Positions 21,095 to 31,775 of a stretch of DNA of 64,000 bases are shown here, piece by piece. Origin of the DNA: Brachypterus glaber (taxonomy: Eukaryota > Arthropoda > Insecta > Coleoptera > Kateretidae); the NCBI GenBank assembly GCA_958510825.1, contig OY294050.1:43537249-43601248 (forward strand), in the 5' to 3' direction. The notes under the pieces were generated by a model, which was given only the letters and a program-made list of their open reading frames with translations, was not told the origin of the DNA and ran no database searches. The translations under genes and the position numbers were made by a program. Each line of letters begins with the position of its first letter. Position 1 is the stretch's first letter.

Positions 21095-21726
21095 ATTAAG
21101 ATATAAAGAACTTTCACTTTCGGGTTTAGACCGTGTTAATGGATTTTCACTTTTCGACGTTTCGTCTCTTACTACTAGAGACATCTTCAGGGATTAATCT
21201 GAAACTAAGTTTCGAATCAACTTGTGTCACTATTTATGACGAGTTGTGGTTATTCACCCTTGACGAGGTTTTTACTATCAAAGACTTCCATATTGCAGGT
21301 AAGTGGTAACCAGTGTCCCGATTGATATTATTAGGATGCTTGATGATTTCTATCGATTCCCGTATCTTCCTTGGCATTTTTCTGTTTTCTCTTAATATTT
21401 GTTTTGTTTCAGACAAATTGATTTTATGACCTGTTTCATGTACATGTTCGGCTACTGCCGATAAGGAAATTTGTTTTATTTCTTATATTGCGCTCATGCT
21501 CTTGAAGTCTTGTAGAAATTTTTCTCTTAGTTTCACCTATGTAAACCGTACCACAGGAGCAGGGTATTTTATATACGCCTTCTGAACTCAGGGGTATTTT
21601 GTCTTTTGTTGAAGTCAAACATTGACCTAATTATTGGTTGGACCGAAATATAGGCTTAATATTTGACTTCTTCAAAAGTTTACCTATTTTATCCGTGATA
21701 CCGCTTACATAGGGAAGTATAACTTT
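21095..21726 (-). pseudogene. Penelope-like element 3' end with GIY-YIG domain, minus arm
   Basis: Reads leftward from about 21,726: linker, then the GIY-YIG endonuclease SEGVYKIPCSCGTVYIGETK, then the C-terminal tail ending LPAIWKSLIVKTSSRV...NSS with a stop at 21,234. One extra base near 21,480 shifts the frame (RNKTNFLIG here, RKKQISLSAVAEH in the copy at 43,844). The 3' UTR carries the hammerhead-like motif at 21,155-21,190 and ends near 21,095. About 90% or more of the fragment matches the element at 43,844-45,375. It is arranged head to head with the plus arm at 21,735-22,150. Confidence 0.88.
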
Positions 21727-21734
21727 TACAAGAC

Positions 21735-22150
21735 TTCTACAAGACTTCAAGAGCATGAGCGCAATATAAGAAAGAAACAAATTTCCTTATCGGCAGTAGC
21801 CGAACATGTACATGAAACAGGTCATAAAATCAATTTGTCTGAAACAAAACAAATATTAACAGAAAACAGAAAAATGCCAAGGAAGATACGGGAATCGATA
21901 GAAATCATCAAGCATCCTAACAATATCAATCGGGACACTGGTTACCACTTACCTGCAATATGGAAGTCTTTGATAGGAAAAACCTCGTCACGGGTGAATA
22001 ACCACAACTCGTCATAAATAGTGACACAAGTTGATTCGAAACTTAGTTTCAGATTAATCCCTGAAGATGTCTCTAGTAGTAAGAGACGAAACGTCGGAAA
22101 GTGAAAATCCATTAACACGGTCTAAACCCGAAAGTAAAAGTTCTTTATAT
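21735..22150 (+). pseudogene. Penelope-like element 3' end, plus arm
   Basis: Begins inside the GIY-YIG domain (STRLQEHERNIRKKQ) and keeps one open frame to the stop at 22,017 (SLSAVAEHVHETGHKINLSETK...LPAIWKSLIGKTSSRVNNHNSS). The 3' UTR includes the hammerhead-like motif at 22,061-22,097 and ends AAAGTTCTTTATAT at about 22,150. It lacks the RT and the GIY-YIG catalytic N-terminal part. Only about 8 bases separate it from the oppositely oriented minus arm. Confidence 0.88.
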
Positions 22151-22243
22151 GAATATATTATTGTACTATTTATAATTATTGTTATTAATTTATTATTTAC
22201 CAAAAAATACCTCAAAATAATCTTTTTATAAAATGTAATGACA
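22150..22243. repeat. Right half of the repeat split by Penelope insertions
   Basis: TTATTATTTACCAAAAAATA and TTTTTATAAAATGTAATGAC match 22,970-23,036. The host repeat was continuous before insertion. Confidence 0.7.
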
Positions 22244-22756
22244 GTTTTATGAACATGTTTGCAATTATAGCGCAGTACCGCGCTAGTCAGTACTGCAGTA
22301 AGTTTATTTCATTTTTTTTTCATCGTTTTATTATTAGATTAGATTTTTACAAATTAAATATTTCATTTTAACTTTACCTAAACTAAACTATTGACAGAAC
22401 TATAATTTGCAATTTAAAAATGATCAAAAAGGTTTTAGTTTAGCAGTTGAGAATGTAATTAGATTAACCAAATCAAAGAATATGCCCGTAAAAATATTAA
22501 TATAAGTAATAAAACAATTTATATCAATTTGCGATGAAAAAAATATAAAAGTTGGTTTGACATATTATAAATCGTTAAAAAATAATCTTCCGGATTACAC
22601 ATGATTCTTGGAATAATCGGAAAAAATTCAGAGTTTTCATTCAAATTTGCTATCAAAGGTCGCCACAGTCGTAATTATTTCCAGACAGCAAATTTTCATG
22701 AAAACAGCGAATTTTTCCCGCATAATTCTCAGCCTCTTGTGTAATTGTATATGATT
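22244..22756. other. A+T-rich stretch, nothing recognised
   Basis: No ORF above background and no inverted repeats noticed. Confidence 0.4.
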
Positions 22757-23036
22757 ATTTTTATCAACCAATTATTTAACAGTATTTCTGACCACTTGTT
22801 TATTTTTGTCCAATCATATTAAAGTTATATCGAGAATGTTTTACTGTAAAAAATTCAAGTAAGAATTGTTATAGTATTTTGTTATTAAGTATTTCTCTTT
22901 TACAGCAAAATTTCATACCTAAAACTAATTAATATACTTAAATTTATTTATAACAATAATTATTGTTATTACTTTATTATTTACCAAAAAATAGCACAAA
23001 ATATTTTTTTTATAAAATGTAATCACAGTTTTTCTA
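22757..23036. repeat. Unoccupied copy of the repeat carrying the Penelope pair
   Basis: Colinear with 20,875-21,060 joined directly to 22,150-22,243. It therefore represents the pre-insertion sequence for the inverted Penelope pair. Confidence 0.75.
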
Positions 23037-23136
23037 GGTTAACTTTTTAAGGTATGCCTATAGAATCCAATTTAGTCCAGCCGACTATGTAAAATATTTA
23101 CTATTTGCGCAAAAACTAAGATATTAAACTTAAAAT

Positions 23137-23361
23137 AAACTTTTCGCAAAAAAAATGAACCGACTTTTTCTATGTCTCTAAAAAGTAAAAAATAAAAAAT
23201 ACTTAAGTCGGTGCCAATATCACCAGTCCCTAAATTAATTACTAACAATTATTTTTTTATTATTTTATTATTGTTTGCTGTGAAATTGCAGTATTTAAGT
23301 ATTTTTTATTTTTTACTTTTTAGAGACATAGAAGTCGGTTCATTTTTTTTGCGAAAAGTTT
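23137..23361. mobile_element. Foldback of about 225 bp
   Basis: AAACTTTTCGCAAAAAAAAT, GAACCGACTT and AGAGACATAG pair with their inverses (AAGTCGGTTC, ATTTTTTTTGCGAAAAGTTT) across arms of about 70 bp. The inner CTATGTCTCTAAAAAGTAAA block is repeated a third time just right of the element (23,363-23,390). Confidence 0.7.
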
Positions 23362-23449
23362 TTATTTTTTACTTTTTAGAGACACAGAACTTGTAGATTT
23401 ATAACGTCATCTAAGCTAAATTCTAGCTGTCCTTCCATCTCGGCAAGCC

Positions 23450-23490
23450 GCTGACGTCACAACGCACTAACAGTGCGTTGTGACGTCAGC
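23450..23490. repeat. Perfect 19-bp-arm hairpin with two TGACGTCA sites
   Basis: GCTGACGTCACAACGCACT, loop AAC, then AGTGCGTTGTGACGTCAGC. The arms extend a further 5 bp with one mismatch. Each arm contains the palindrome TGACGTCA. Confidence 0.9.
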
Positions 23491-24121
23491 AGCTTATCTT
23501 AAAGATAAATTTCTAAAAAATAAAAGTATTTTTATTTCAGCGCCCAAGAGTCCAACCAACCTTATTTCAAACAAAATACTAAAGAATATCTTGTTAAACT
23601 TTAAGCGTTAAGTAAAGTCCAACGCCTTTTGGTAAAATCACAACATTTATCATTTTCTCTTGGTATTTTAATACTACAGGTCCAAAGAATCAAGTTTAGC
23701 GGCATTTAAAAGATTTTCAGTGTGCCGTAATATTTAAGTGACCCCTTAATCAAGTTATCCGGCTTATCCGAGTTATCCGATATTTCTCTAAAAATCTGGT
23801 TGGTAGTAGAACCAAATTAAGCAGGTTTTAGGTGAAATTGCGTTAAAATGATTAGATTTATCTTAATTATCCGGCTTATCTGGCATTATCCGAGCGTAAA
23901 ATTGAAACGGGACCACCTCAGGAATGCCCTCTTTAAGTTGCAAAAAGTTTCATCAAATTCCGTTCATTCGTTCCAAAGTTATTTTTATTTATTTATTTTT
24001 AATATTTAATATTTATTTATTTATTTCCAACAGGCCGAATCGCCCAATTACAGGAAAATTTACAAAATTATATGATATATAAGTACTAATCCTAAGTAAT
24101 AACAATAATATAAAATAGTAG
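23491..24121. other. A+T-rich stretch; part of the RT element's 3' flank
   Basis: About 23,915-24,000 (GCAAAAAGTTTCATCAAATT) and 25,130-25,203 (GAATTGATAACCTCCTCCTT, GGAAGTCGGTT) look like the two halves of an older repeat that received the RT element between them. TTTATTTATT tracts lie at 23,983-24,025. Confidence 0.4.
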
Positions 24122-25124
24122 CTAATATAAATTGGGAATTGAATTTCTAATGAGATTTTTAAAAATGGAGAGTGTAGTGCAATTCATATCAATATTATTT
24201 AAATATGTGTTAAAAATTGAAAGACACGCATTTAATGGACAATTTTGGTGTGCATTTGTTCTTGTTCGTTCAATGAAGAATGTTGCCGAATGTCTTGTAT
24301 TTGTGGGTATAAGAAACAATATCCTAGAAAGTAAATCAGGGCAATCAACAAGAAAATTAACAATTTTATATAAAAATATAGCACGAGACATCATTCTTCT
24401 TTTGGAAAGGGTTTGGAAATTGAAATTAACTAACGAGTCAGTGTAGGAAATGTTATAAGTTCCATGTTGTTTAAAATGTTTAAATCTAAGAAATTTCTTT
24501 TGTATTTTTTCTACAGTATTCGAATGACACTGATAATATGGGCTCCATACTACACTGGAGTACTCTAGTTTGGATCTCACAAACGCATTATATAATATGT
24601 CTAATGTTTGAGTTTTTAAAAAACTTTGAGAGTTTCTAATGACAAATCCTAAATTCTTATAAGCTTGCATAGCTACTTTATTAATATGATTCTCATAAGA
24701 AAGGTTACTATTGAACAAAACTCCTAAATCCGTAAAACTATTAACGCGTTCAAGGTAAGTACCATTCATATCATAATTATAAAAGATCGTGTTTACTTTT
24801 CTAGAGTACGTCATAACCTGACATTTTTTAATATTAAATTCTAACTTATTATTGGTAGACCATTCTGCAGTTCAAGGCAGTCAAGTTCAGATTTGATTAT
24901 TTTAAAAAACTTCAAATCGTCAGCAAACAGAAGGTAAAAAGAGTATTTTATGATTTTTTTTAAACTATTGACGAATAATATAAAAAGTAGAGGGCCCAGG
25001 ATACTACCCTGAGGCACTCCCGATAGTGCAAAAAATAATCTAGAAATAAATCCATTGTAGAATATAAACTGGGCTCTACCCCTTAGGTAAGAATCAAAGA
25101 ACTTGAGCAGATGTTTGCAAAAAC
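24122..25124 (-). pseudogene. CR1/Jockey-type non-LTR reverse transcriptase, 5'-truncated and frameshifted
   Basis: On the minus strand from 25,124: LLKFFDSYLRGRAQFIFYNG, then SGVPQGSILGPLLFILFVNS (motif B region), then FYLLFADDLKFFK (FADD catalytic box). A one-base loss follows near 24,868. In the new frame come WSTNNKLEFNIKKCQVMTYS, VNSFTDLGVLFNSNLSYENH, FVRSKLEYSSVVWSPYY, VEKIQKKFLRF and a C-terminal tail to the stop at 24,122. These are RT palm and thumb landmarks of LINE-like elements. The endonuclease and the first RT motifs are absent. No other stop interrupts it, so it is relatively young but dead. The exact clade is uncertain. Confidence 0.88.
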
Positions 25125-25250
25125 CTTATGCGGGAACAAACATAAAAAAAAACAAAGTCACACGTCGAATTGATAACCTCCTCCTTTTTGGAAGTCGGTT
25201 AAAAAATAAGTTAATTATACGTATAATGTAAATAGAATAGAATATTCTAT

Positions 25251-25328
25251 AACTAGTATGGAATAGACAATATTCCGCGGGAGGAGAAAGTTTGTCATAC
25301 GAGCCGATAGGCGAGTATGACGGTCTAT
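25251..25328 (-). repeat. Fragment of the 0.7-kb dispersed repeat (hairpin end only)
   Basis: AACTAGTATGGAATAGACAA ... CATACGAGCCGATAGGCGAG matches the hairpin end of the repeats at 11,809, 26,349 and 35,451, in reverse orientation. Confidence 0.75.
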
Positions 25329-25388
25329 AGTAGTTATTTTACATAGTCGCGACTAGTCGGTTGGACTAAATTGGATTCTATAGGTATA

Positions 25389-26291
25389 GAGGAAAGTCGC
25401 CTAATTTCGGATACCATTTACAATGTATTCAATATTTAATACTCGGTATTACTTTTTGATATTTTTTTTATATAACCAGATACAACTTATTATAGCGAAC
25501 CATGATTTATTATAAAAGCAATTTCATTACAGTTTATTTTTTCCAAAAAACACGGTTAAAAAAAATCAGCGCACTTTTGTGCATTTGAAAAAGGGCTCCT
25601 AATTTCGGACATATAGGAAAAAATTTTTTCAAGAGTAGATCTGGATCCCATTGCTTATGTTTCTTGTTATTCCTTTACATTTAAGACGTAATTTAATCAT
25701 TAAGCGATTTTCTACGAAATACTATAGGAACTATAATTTTAGATTCCCAATTTCAAATATCTTAGTATCTTAGGTAATTTTCGTTTTTTCAAAATTGTTT
25801 ATCTTAGTTTGTTGTATCATTATAAAAATAATATATAATGGTTGGTTATCCTGAATAATAATTACCTTGCGGATATCCGAAATTGGGAATCAAATGCACA
25901 AAAATGGTCTATCCGAAATTAGGCAACTTTCTGCTTTTTAGATTAGAAATTTGTAGAATGTTTACGTTTTCAAATTGCTTAATTATGAATAGTGGATCAA
26001 CTTAACTAACATCATAACTTACCCAAGACAGAATCACGAACTTTTATAACGGTTATTTATAAAATAAACAAGCATAATAATGCAACTGAGCACAAAACTG
26101 CCATTTGCAATATAAACGATTTGTGCTGCCATTTAAAGGGGAGAAGCTCTACCGTTATCATATTACAGGACGGATTTAGTTTGACTTTTGGCTTCACATA
26201 AAAGTAGGTTTCTGTTTACCTTTGCAGACAGTATCTTAAATACACTACTATCCGAAATTTGGAAACCATCCGAAATTAGGCGCATTTCCTC
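25389..26291. mobile_element. TA-flanked MITE with GAGGAAA ends
   Basis: 903 bp. TA at 25,387-25,388 and 26,292-26,293. The ends GAGGAAAGTCGCCTAATTTC and GAAATTAGGCGCATTTCCTC are inverted, and CTAATTTCGGA-type blocks repeat several times inside. Non-coding. The final 320 bp of a second copy form the right edge of each tandem unit at 52,187-52,506 and 60,205-60,524. TA duplication suggests a Tc1/mariner-type element. Confidence 0.8.
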
Positions 26292-26348
26292 TACCTTAAA
26301 AAGTTAACCTAGAAAAACTATGATTACATTTTATAAAATAGTATATTC

Positions 26349-27032
26349 TATAACTAGTATGGAATAGACAATATTCCGCACGAGAGGAAAGTTTGTCATA
26401 CGAGCCGATAGGCGAGTATGACGGTCCCGCGAGCGCGGAATGACTATTCCATACGTGTTGTAGACTATACTTTTTCTTCGACTGCAAATATGAAACGCTG
26501 TATGACTTTAAACTGCGGACAAGGTTAAAAACAATGTTTTTTGTGACTCAACATTGCAAATGCAACAAAAGACATATTTTTAAATAAAGCAATTAATGTT
26601 ATTTAATAATTTTATCAAATCAGTACTTAAAAAAGATTTTTATTTAATTTTAGCACATATTTACAAATTAAAATGCAAAAATTGAAGGTTATGTTATGAA
26701 GGTTGTGACAGATATCAGGTTTAAATGTTTAACAATAGATGGAGCAGTTTTAATTTTTTAAACTAAATTGATAAAAAACTGGTCAAATATTAAGAAAAAC
26801 TAATAAACCTTATGTAATTTTAACGCAAAACTTTAAATTGCATTAAATTATTCCAGATTTCATGGTAAAATATATATATTTTGGCTAACTTTGCTACAGT
26901 TTTCTTTACTTTTATAAACATGTGCTCATTCTAACACTTGATACGGAATACCGTATCTAGAGCTAGAATGGATTCATTCTGTATTTGAAAAGTGTGTGTA
27001 TTTGTTTACATTCAAAAACATTCGTAGAAAAA
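26349..27032 (-). repeat. 0.7-kb dispersed repeat, copy B (reverse)
   Basis: Reverse-complement match to 11,809-12,505 and 35,451-36,147 over its full length, including the GC-rich hairpin (26,370-26,460). Confidence 0.85.
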
Positions 27033-27263
27033 TAATTATATTACGATGGCATACTACAAATTAAAACTGGCGGATAAATAAAACTTTATAAGTTAGTTAG
27101 TTAGTTTAAGTAGTTCTTGTATTTTGATTATTAATATTTTGCTTTGAAACCACAAACTCCTTCAGTTCTCTCAGAAAATATGACATGGAATTTAATTTAG
27201 AAATTAAAGTAGGCAGACAAGTATAACTTCATAATTTATGATGCAGATGTTTTGATTGTTGAT

Positions 27264-28237
27264 ATATCGTCGGCTTACAAGTAAAGAGCACTAAGTCCAA
27301 AAACATGGTTTTGAATATTGACAAATTTAACTTTCATTGTTGTTTTTTAATTTTAGTAATAATTGTTTTCGGAAAAAAACTACCGCAAATTGCAATGACA
27401 TGTTTGGACATAATGATGTCCCATTTGCAGTTAAATAAAGAAAAATAGAGTAATTTAATTCAACTGAATTTGAAAAAAGACATGGACTTTTTGTGCCTTT
27501 TACTTGTAGGCCCACGACGTCGGCTTAAAAGTAAAGAGCACTAAGTCAATAAAACAACTATTTAAAATTAAAACCCTTCTATTAATTAAACGTAATGTAT
27601 AACTATAAAGTAGAAAACAAGATGTTTACACACATTTTCAAAAACTAGATTTTTAAAAGAAGGGTTTGGACTTTTTGATTGTTTAAAGAACGTTTCCAAA
27701 ATTAATAAAATTAATTAGTATTAATTATATAAAACTGCTTACTATGCCAGAACTAAGACCTAAAGTCAATAATTATAATGAATCATTTTTAATGATAAAA
27801 CAATTCACGGTGCAAGTGTTTTCCGAACTTGCCGGGAACTTTAGTTTTTTTCTTATATTCTTGTTATTTATGTAGTAACCAAGGATTTAAGAGCAAAATT
27901 AAAATAATCTATGAGTTAAAATTTGAATGCGTTTTTCAGTACAATTAATAACGCGATATTGTATCATATAAATGATTCAAGCAATCATATTTTTATAAAT
28001 TAACTCTTTAGAAAGTCGCTTAGTGCAGAAACATTTGAAATAATCTACAAGTAAAACGCACTAAGTGACTAATTGCCAGATAAAATTTTAATCAAAATCA
28101 AATTGGTGCGTTTTGTATAGTGGTTAACTCCCTTGGCAATCCACCTAGAAGATCAACAAAAACTAACTACAGTGCTATTAAAATCTAATTTTTGCAAAAA
28201 AGTGACTTAGTGTCTTTTACTTGTAAGCCGACGATAT
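27264..28237. mobile_element. Two abutting MITEs with TCGGCTTACAAGTAAA ends
   Basis: CGTCGGCTTACAAGTAAAGA at 27,268, then CTTTTACTTGTAGGCCCACG at about 27,497-27,516. Immediately after comes CGTCGGCTTAAAAGTAAAGA at 27,518, and finally CTTTTACTTGTAAGCCGACG at 28,214-28,233. These read as a 0.25-kb and a 0.72-kb element sharing a junction. AGCACTAAGTC follows each left end and GACTTAGTG precedes the final right end. Non-coding. Confidence 0.72.
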
Positions 28238-29086
28238 GTTTTATGCGCATTAAATAGCAATAAAAAACTTAAATGTAACAGGGGTTTTATTTATTTAACC
28301 ACGTGCACAAAATATTTCGCATTTAGGCACACAGGTCCAGGATCGGTGTAAACATAGAGAAGAAAAGAGGACTAAAAGTCCAGCCTGCGCAAGATTATTT
28401 TGTGACAGAACGGGGCAGCGAAATGACGTAACGCAATATATCTGACCTTGCGCAGTACGCATATCTATCAGTTGTGAAATACTGTCGGTCGTAAAACAAT
28501 TCGTCACCCCATTATTCATTTGTCGTATCTCCAAAAATCCCCCAGTAAAAATCTCAAAATAGAGATATGGTCAACCAATACTGGGGTGACGAATTATTAG
28601 TAGTTTGTTTATACTGTCAGTACTGTCAGATCGTCGTTTGTTTCTGTTCATTTTTCGACTTCTACTATGTTTTAATTGTTTTTTTGCTGCATTTTTTTAT
28701 AACTTTAAACATGACCTGTATTGTTGCTTTATGAAGAACCAAGGGTCAATCCCTGGTGTACTCAAAGTAGGTGTACAAAATCCCGAAATTCAAACACCTC
28801 GAAAAATTCTTATAAAATAATTTAAAAAAATTATTTCGACGTTTCTTCGTAGATATTTATTGTTTTTTGTTGCATTTTTTGCAATTTTTATTTGATACAT
28901 AAAACTAAGGTTAAAAAATACTTGTCAAAAACAACAATAATAGTGCGCATGTGCAAGTTTATCGCAGATGCGCAAGGCACATTTATCACACTTTTCCGCA
29001 ACGGCTTTGGAGGTCTTTCCTTGTCTATGGATGTAAAGCAAAAAATAGTCCTCATTAATTTGTGGTAATTTTTTTAATACTGTTAC
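28238..29086. other. Unannotated stretch
   Basis: Mixed composition. Frames at 28,295-28,534 and 28,605-28,820 have no recognised domain. CACCCCATTATTCATTTGTC near 28,505 has a loose inverse at 28,575-28,600 (CCAATACTGGGGTGACGAAT), perhaps the ends of a small MITE. Confidence 0.35.
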
Positions 29087-29807
29087 CTGATTTAAACCAA
29101 ATTTTATTATCTTAACTATAACATACTAGTATGGTTTGAAGAGTGTTGTTTAAATGACGTCATAAACCAAATTTTATTATCTTAACTATAACATACTAGT
29201 ATGGCTTGAAGAGTGTTGTTTAAATGACGTCATAGTTGGTAAAGTAGGACACTATTATACCAAAATCTTTTTCGAGGTTAAAAAGTTGATTGAGTTGTTT
29301 ATTTTGCGATATTTGAAATTGAAAACCAAAAATGAGGTCTACAAGGAAAAAATTAGGCTTGTCCTAACTTTGCAAGAACATTTTTGCATAAAGCTTATAA
29401 ATTACTTACTTTTATTTAACTCATTTATTAAAGGTACCTACATTATTCACGAATGATATGTGGATTATTTAAAATTATTTCAGTTTAATCCGTTCTTGCA
29501 CAAAAAAGTGTCTGGCAAAACAATTTTACAAATATTTTTAACGTCTGGCTTACCCAAAAAAATTATACCTAACCTATTTTTTCCTCTTCTTGTTCGAAAA
29601 AATATGATTTGGAGTGAACAGAAATATAATAGAAAAGGATAGAAATACTTACTATGTGAGCAAACCACCTAGGGTACGTGGTTGCTACGAATAGTTGGTT
29701 GACGTCATTGTTTGTTGTAGTTAAGTAATAAAATGTGTGTAGTATGCTATTCTTCATACTAGTATGTTACAGTTACGACAATAAAATTTGGTTTTAGACT
29801 TAAATCA
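29087..29807. mobile_element. Inverted-repeat element with a duplicated left terminus
   Basis: The left end CTGATTTAAACCAAATTTTA and the right end (reverse complement CTGATTTAAG...CCAAATTTTA) share AACATACTAGTATG. The left terminus is present twice as an exact 70-bp tandem (29,094-29,163 and 29,164-29,233, one substitution), each copy ending in TGACGTCAT. Non-coding. Superfamily unassigned. Confidence 0.7.
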
Positions 29808-29814
29808 GTGGTTT

Positions 29815-30872
29815 CCGACTAAAAAGTTAATAAATAAAAGGCAGAGTAAGGTCCTTTTCCCAATTATATTAATTAAAACCTGACCGCGGTTTCGAGCCTT
29901 TATATACCTAGGCTCATTGTCGAAGGTCGCCTACAAGAAAATATGTGTATAAACACAAATTGACAAGATACATTTAAAATAGTCCTACAAATTAATACTT
30001 ACATTAAAAAATACAAAATTGAGCTATTTTGTCAAATAAATAAAACTTAAATTTAAGAACACATAACATATAAAAGTGACAGCTGACAGCTAATACAATA
30101 ATAAAACAGGTTGGACAACTTAACTATATAGGTCCCTGGCTGATGGCGGGAACTTTAAATTTAATAATAAAAATAAATAAAAAAAAATAAAAATGTATTA
30201 TGGAGAAATGGAAGATCAGTATATCATACTAGAGAAGTACCTTCGGTAGGAAGACCGACAAGAATGATTTTATTATTTTGGGGTAAGTATAGAGAAAAGT
30301 GTGTTGTTTAAAAAATTGATCTGTTTGTTGAGTGTTATCGTGTGTTTATTTTTGCACGATTTTAAAATTTCTAACTCTTCCAGACATTCCAATCTCTCAA
30401 AATTATTTTCAATATGTAAAAATCTTACATCAGTCTCCCTATCAAAAGTATGTCCCGTGTCTTTTATATGGTTTGCAAAGTGTGAGGTATGGTCCTCTGG
30501 CTTGTTAATGCACCTAGAATGTTCAGATGTTCGAATGAGGAACGAACGTGCCGTTCTGCCAACATATTCAGCTCCACACCCACACTTTAGCATGTAGACC
30601 CCACTTTTATGCCATTTGTCGATCTTATCTTTATTATTGACAATGGTTTTTCCCAAATTATGTATATTTTTATATGATATACTGACCTTCTGTTTCAAAC
30701 TATCTAAAATATTTTTCACTATTATTGATGGTTTCCCTATATAACTAAGAGAGACATACCTTATTTTATCTCTCTCAAGTCTAAGACTTGTAGCTAAACT
30801 TCTGTACAGTTTGTTTTTTTGTTTAATAATTAACTTGTCTATAAGTGTTGTATTATAGTTATTGTTAATATA
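29815..30872 (-). pseudogene. Penelope-like element 3' end, second lineage (GIY-YIG)
   Basis: The minus-strand frame is open from the junction at 30,872 to the stop at 30,273, about 200 codons. The linker YNTTLIDKLIIKQKNKLYRS is followed by SGVYMLKCGCGAEYVGRTAR, the GIY-YIG core with the CxC insertion usual in Penelope elements. FLIRTSEHSRCINKP, HIKDTGHTF and ECLEELEILK follow. The RT domain is missing because the copy is cut at 30,872, where a TA-CAGGGTG element end begins. The 3' region, down to about 29,815, holds the stem GAGCCT...AGGCTC followed by GAAACC, like the hammerhead-type stem of the other lineage. It is clearly diverged from the 43,844 element. Confidence 0.88.
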
Positions 30873-31024
30873 CAGGGTGTTTAGTAGGGATTATGACAAA
30901 CTTGACAGGGTGATAGATTAGGTCATTTCCAACATATTTTCTGAATACGACTTTGGCCTAACTCAAGGTCATAGAGTTATGATTATTTTTTCAATATTTA
31001 TATCATTTTATTTTACCTTATTTT
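30873..31024. mobile_element. Left end of a TA-CAGGGTG element
   Basis: TATACAGGGTGTTTAGTAGG resembles the starts of the MITEs at 9,785, 14,831 and 43,078 (TA then CAGG). No matching right end was found before the SINE fragment at 31,025. Confidence 0.4.
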
Positions 31025-31107
31025 CCCTCTACTACTAGCCCACACAAGTCCTGGACTTAGGGGATGCTTAATTAAGTAGAATAGTACGAGGTTAAACAAA
31101 CAAACAA
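31025..31107 (+). mobile_element. SINE 3' fragment
   Basis: CCCTCTACTACTAGCCCACA, GGACTTAGGGGATGCTTAAT and AATAGTACGAGGTTAAACAA match the 3' body of the tRNA-headed SINE at 48,961-49,241, with one or two differences. The tRNA-like head is absent; the tail is (CAAA)n. Confidence 0.85.
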
Positions 31108-31775
31108 TATAGGGGATATTATTTTTTTTAAATATACAATTTGTTTCTTTAGATCCATACTTTAAATACTTAAAATATGATGAACTAAGAAACTATTTAA
31201 TTAAAACAGTTTTACATGGCTTATCGTTTAAATTATAAATTATTAAATATTTTTCCATCATTTAGCACAAAATTTGTTGTTATCTGATAAAGCATATTTG
31301 CTTCGTCCACTAACAAAAATAATAGTACTTAAAAAATAAATTAAAGTAAGTAGATGAAAGATAATTGATTAAAAAAAATTAAAAAAAAATTAAAAATTCA
31401 GAAAAGTTTTTTTAGAAAAATTTCTTTTTAAAAAACATTTAATAAAAAAATTTGAAAATTAAAAAAAATATGAAAAATTTTGCAAAAATTTTTTTAGAAA
31501 ATTTGTTTTTTTTTTAATTGAAAAATAAAAAAAAAGTATTTTTGAAAACTGTTTTTTCGAAAAAAAAATTCAATAATTTTTTGTTTTTCAAAAAAGATCT
31601 TTAAAAAATGTATTTTTTTTTCTTATTTTTTTTTGAAAATTATTATTTTTTAAGTTTTTTTATAATTTTGTACAGAATGCTTAAAATATACTTTAGAAAC
31701 AAAAAACTTTTACCTCAAGAATGAACATGATGAAATCTACCGTATGCTTTGTTTGAAGCGTGAACCAACTACGGT
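31108..31775. other. A/T homopolymer-rich stretch
   Basis: 31,330-31,680 is almost entirely A and T runs (AAAAATTTTTTT patterns), very like 48,420-48,890 in the tandem unit. No coding or RNA feature. Confidence 0.6.

Noticed and set aside
24132..24446. 104-codon plus-strand frame
   Set aside because: Antisense shadow of the RT pseudogene on the minus strand.
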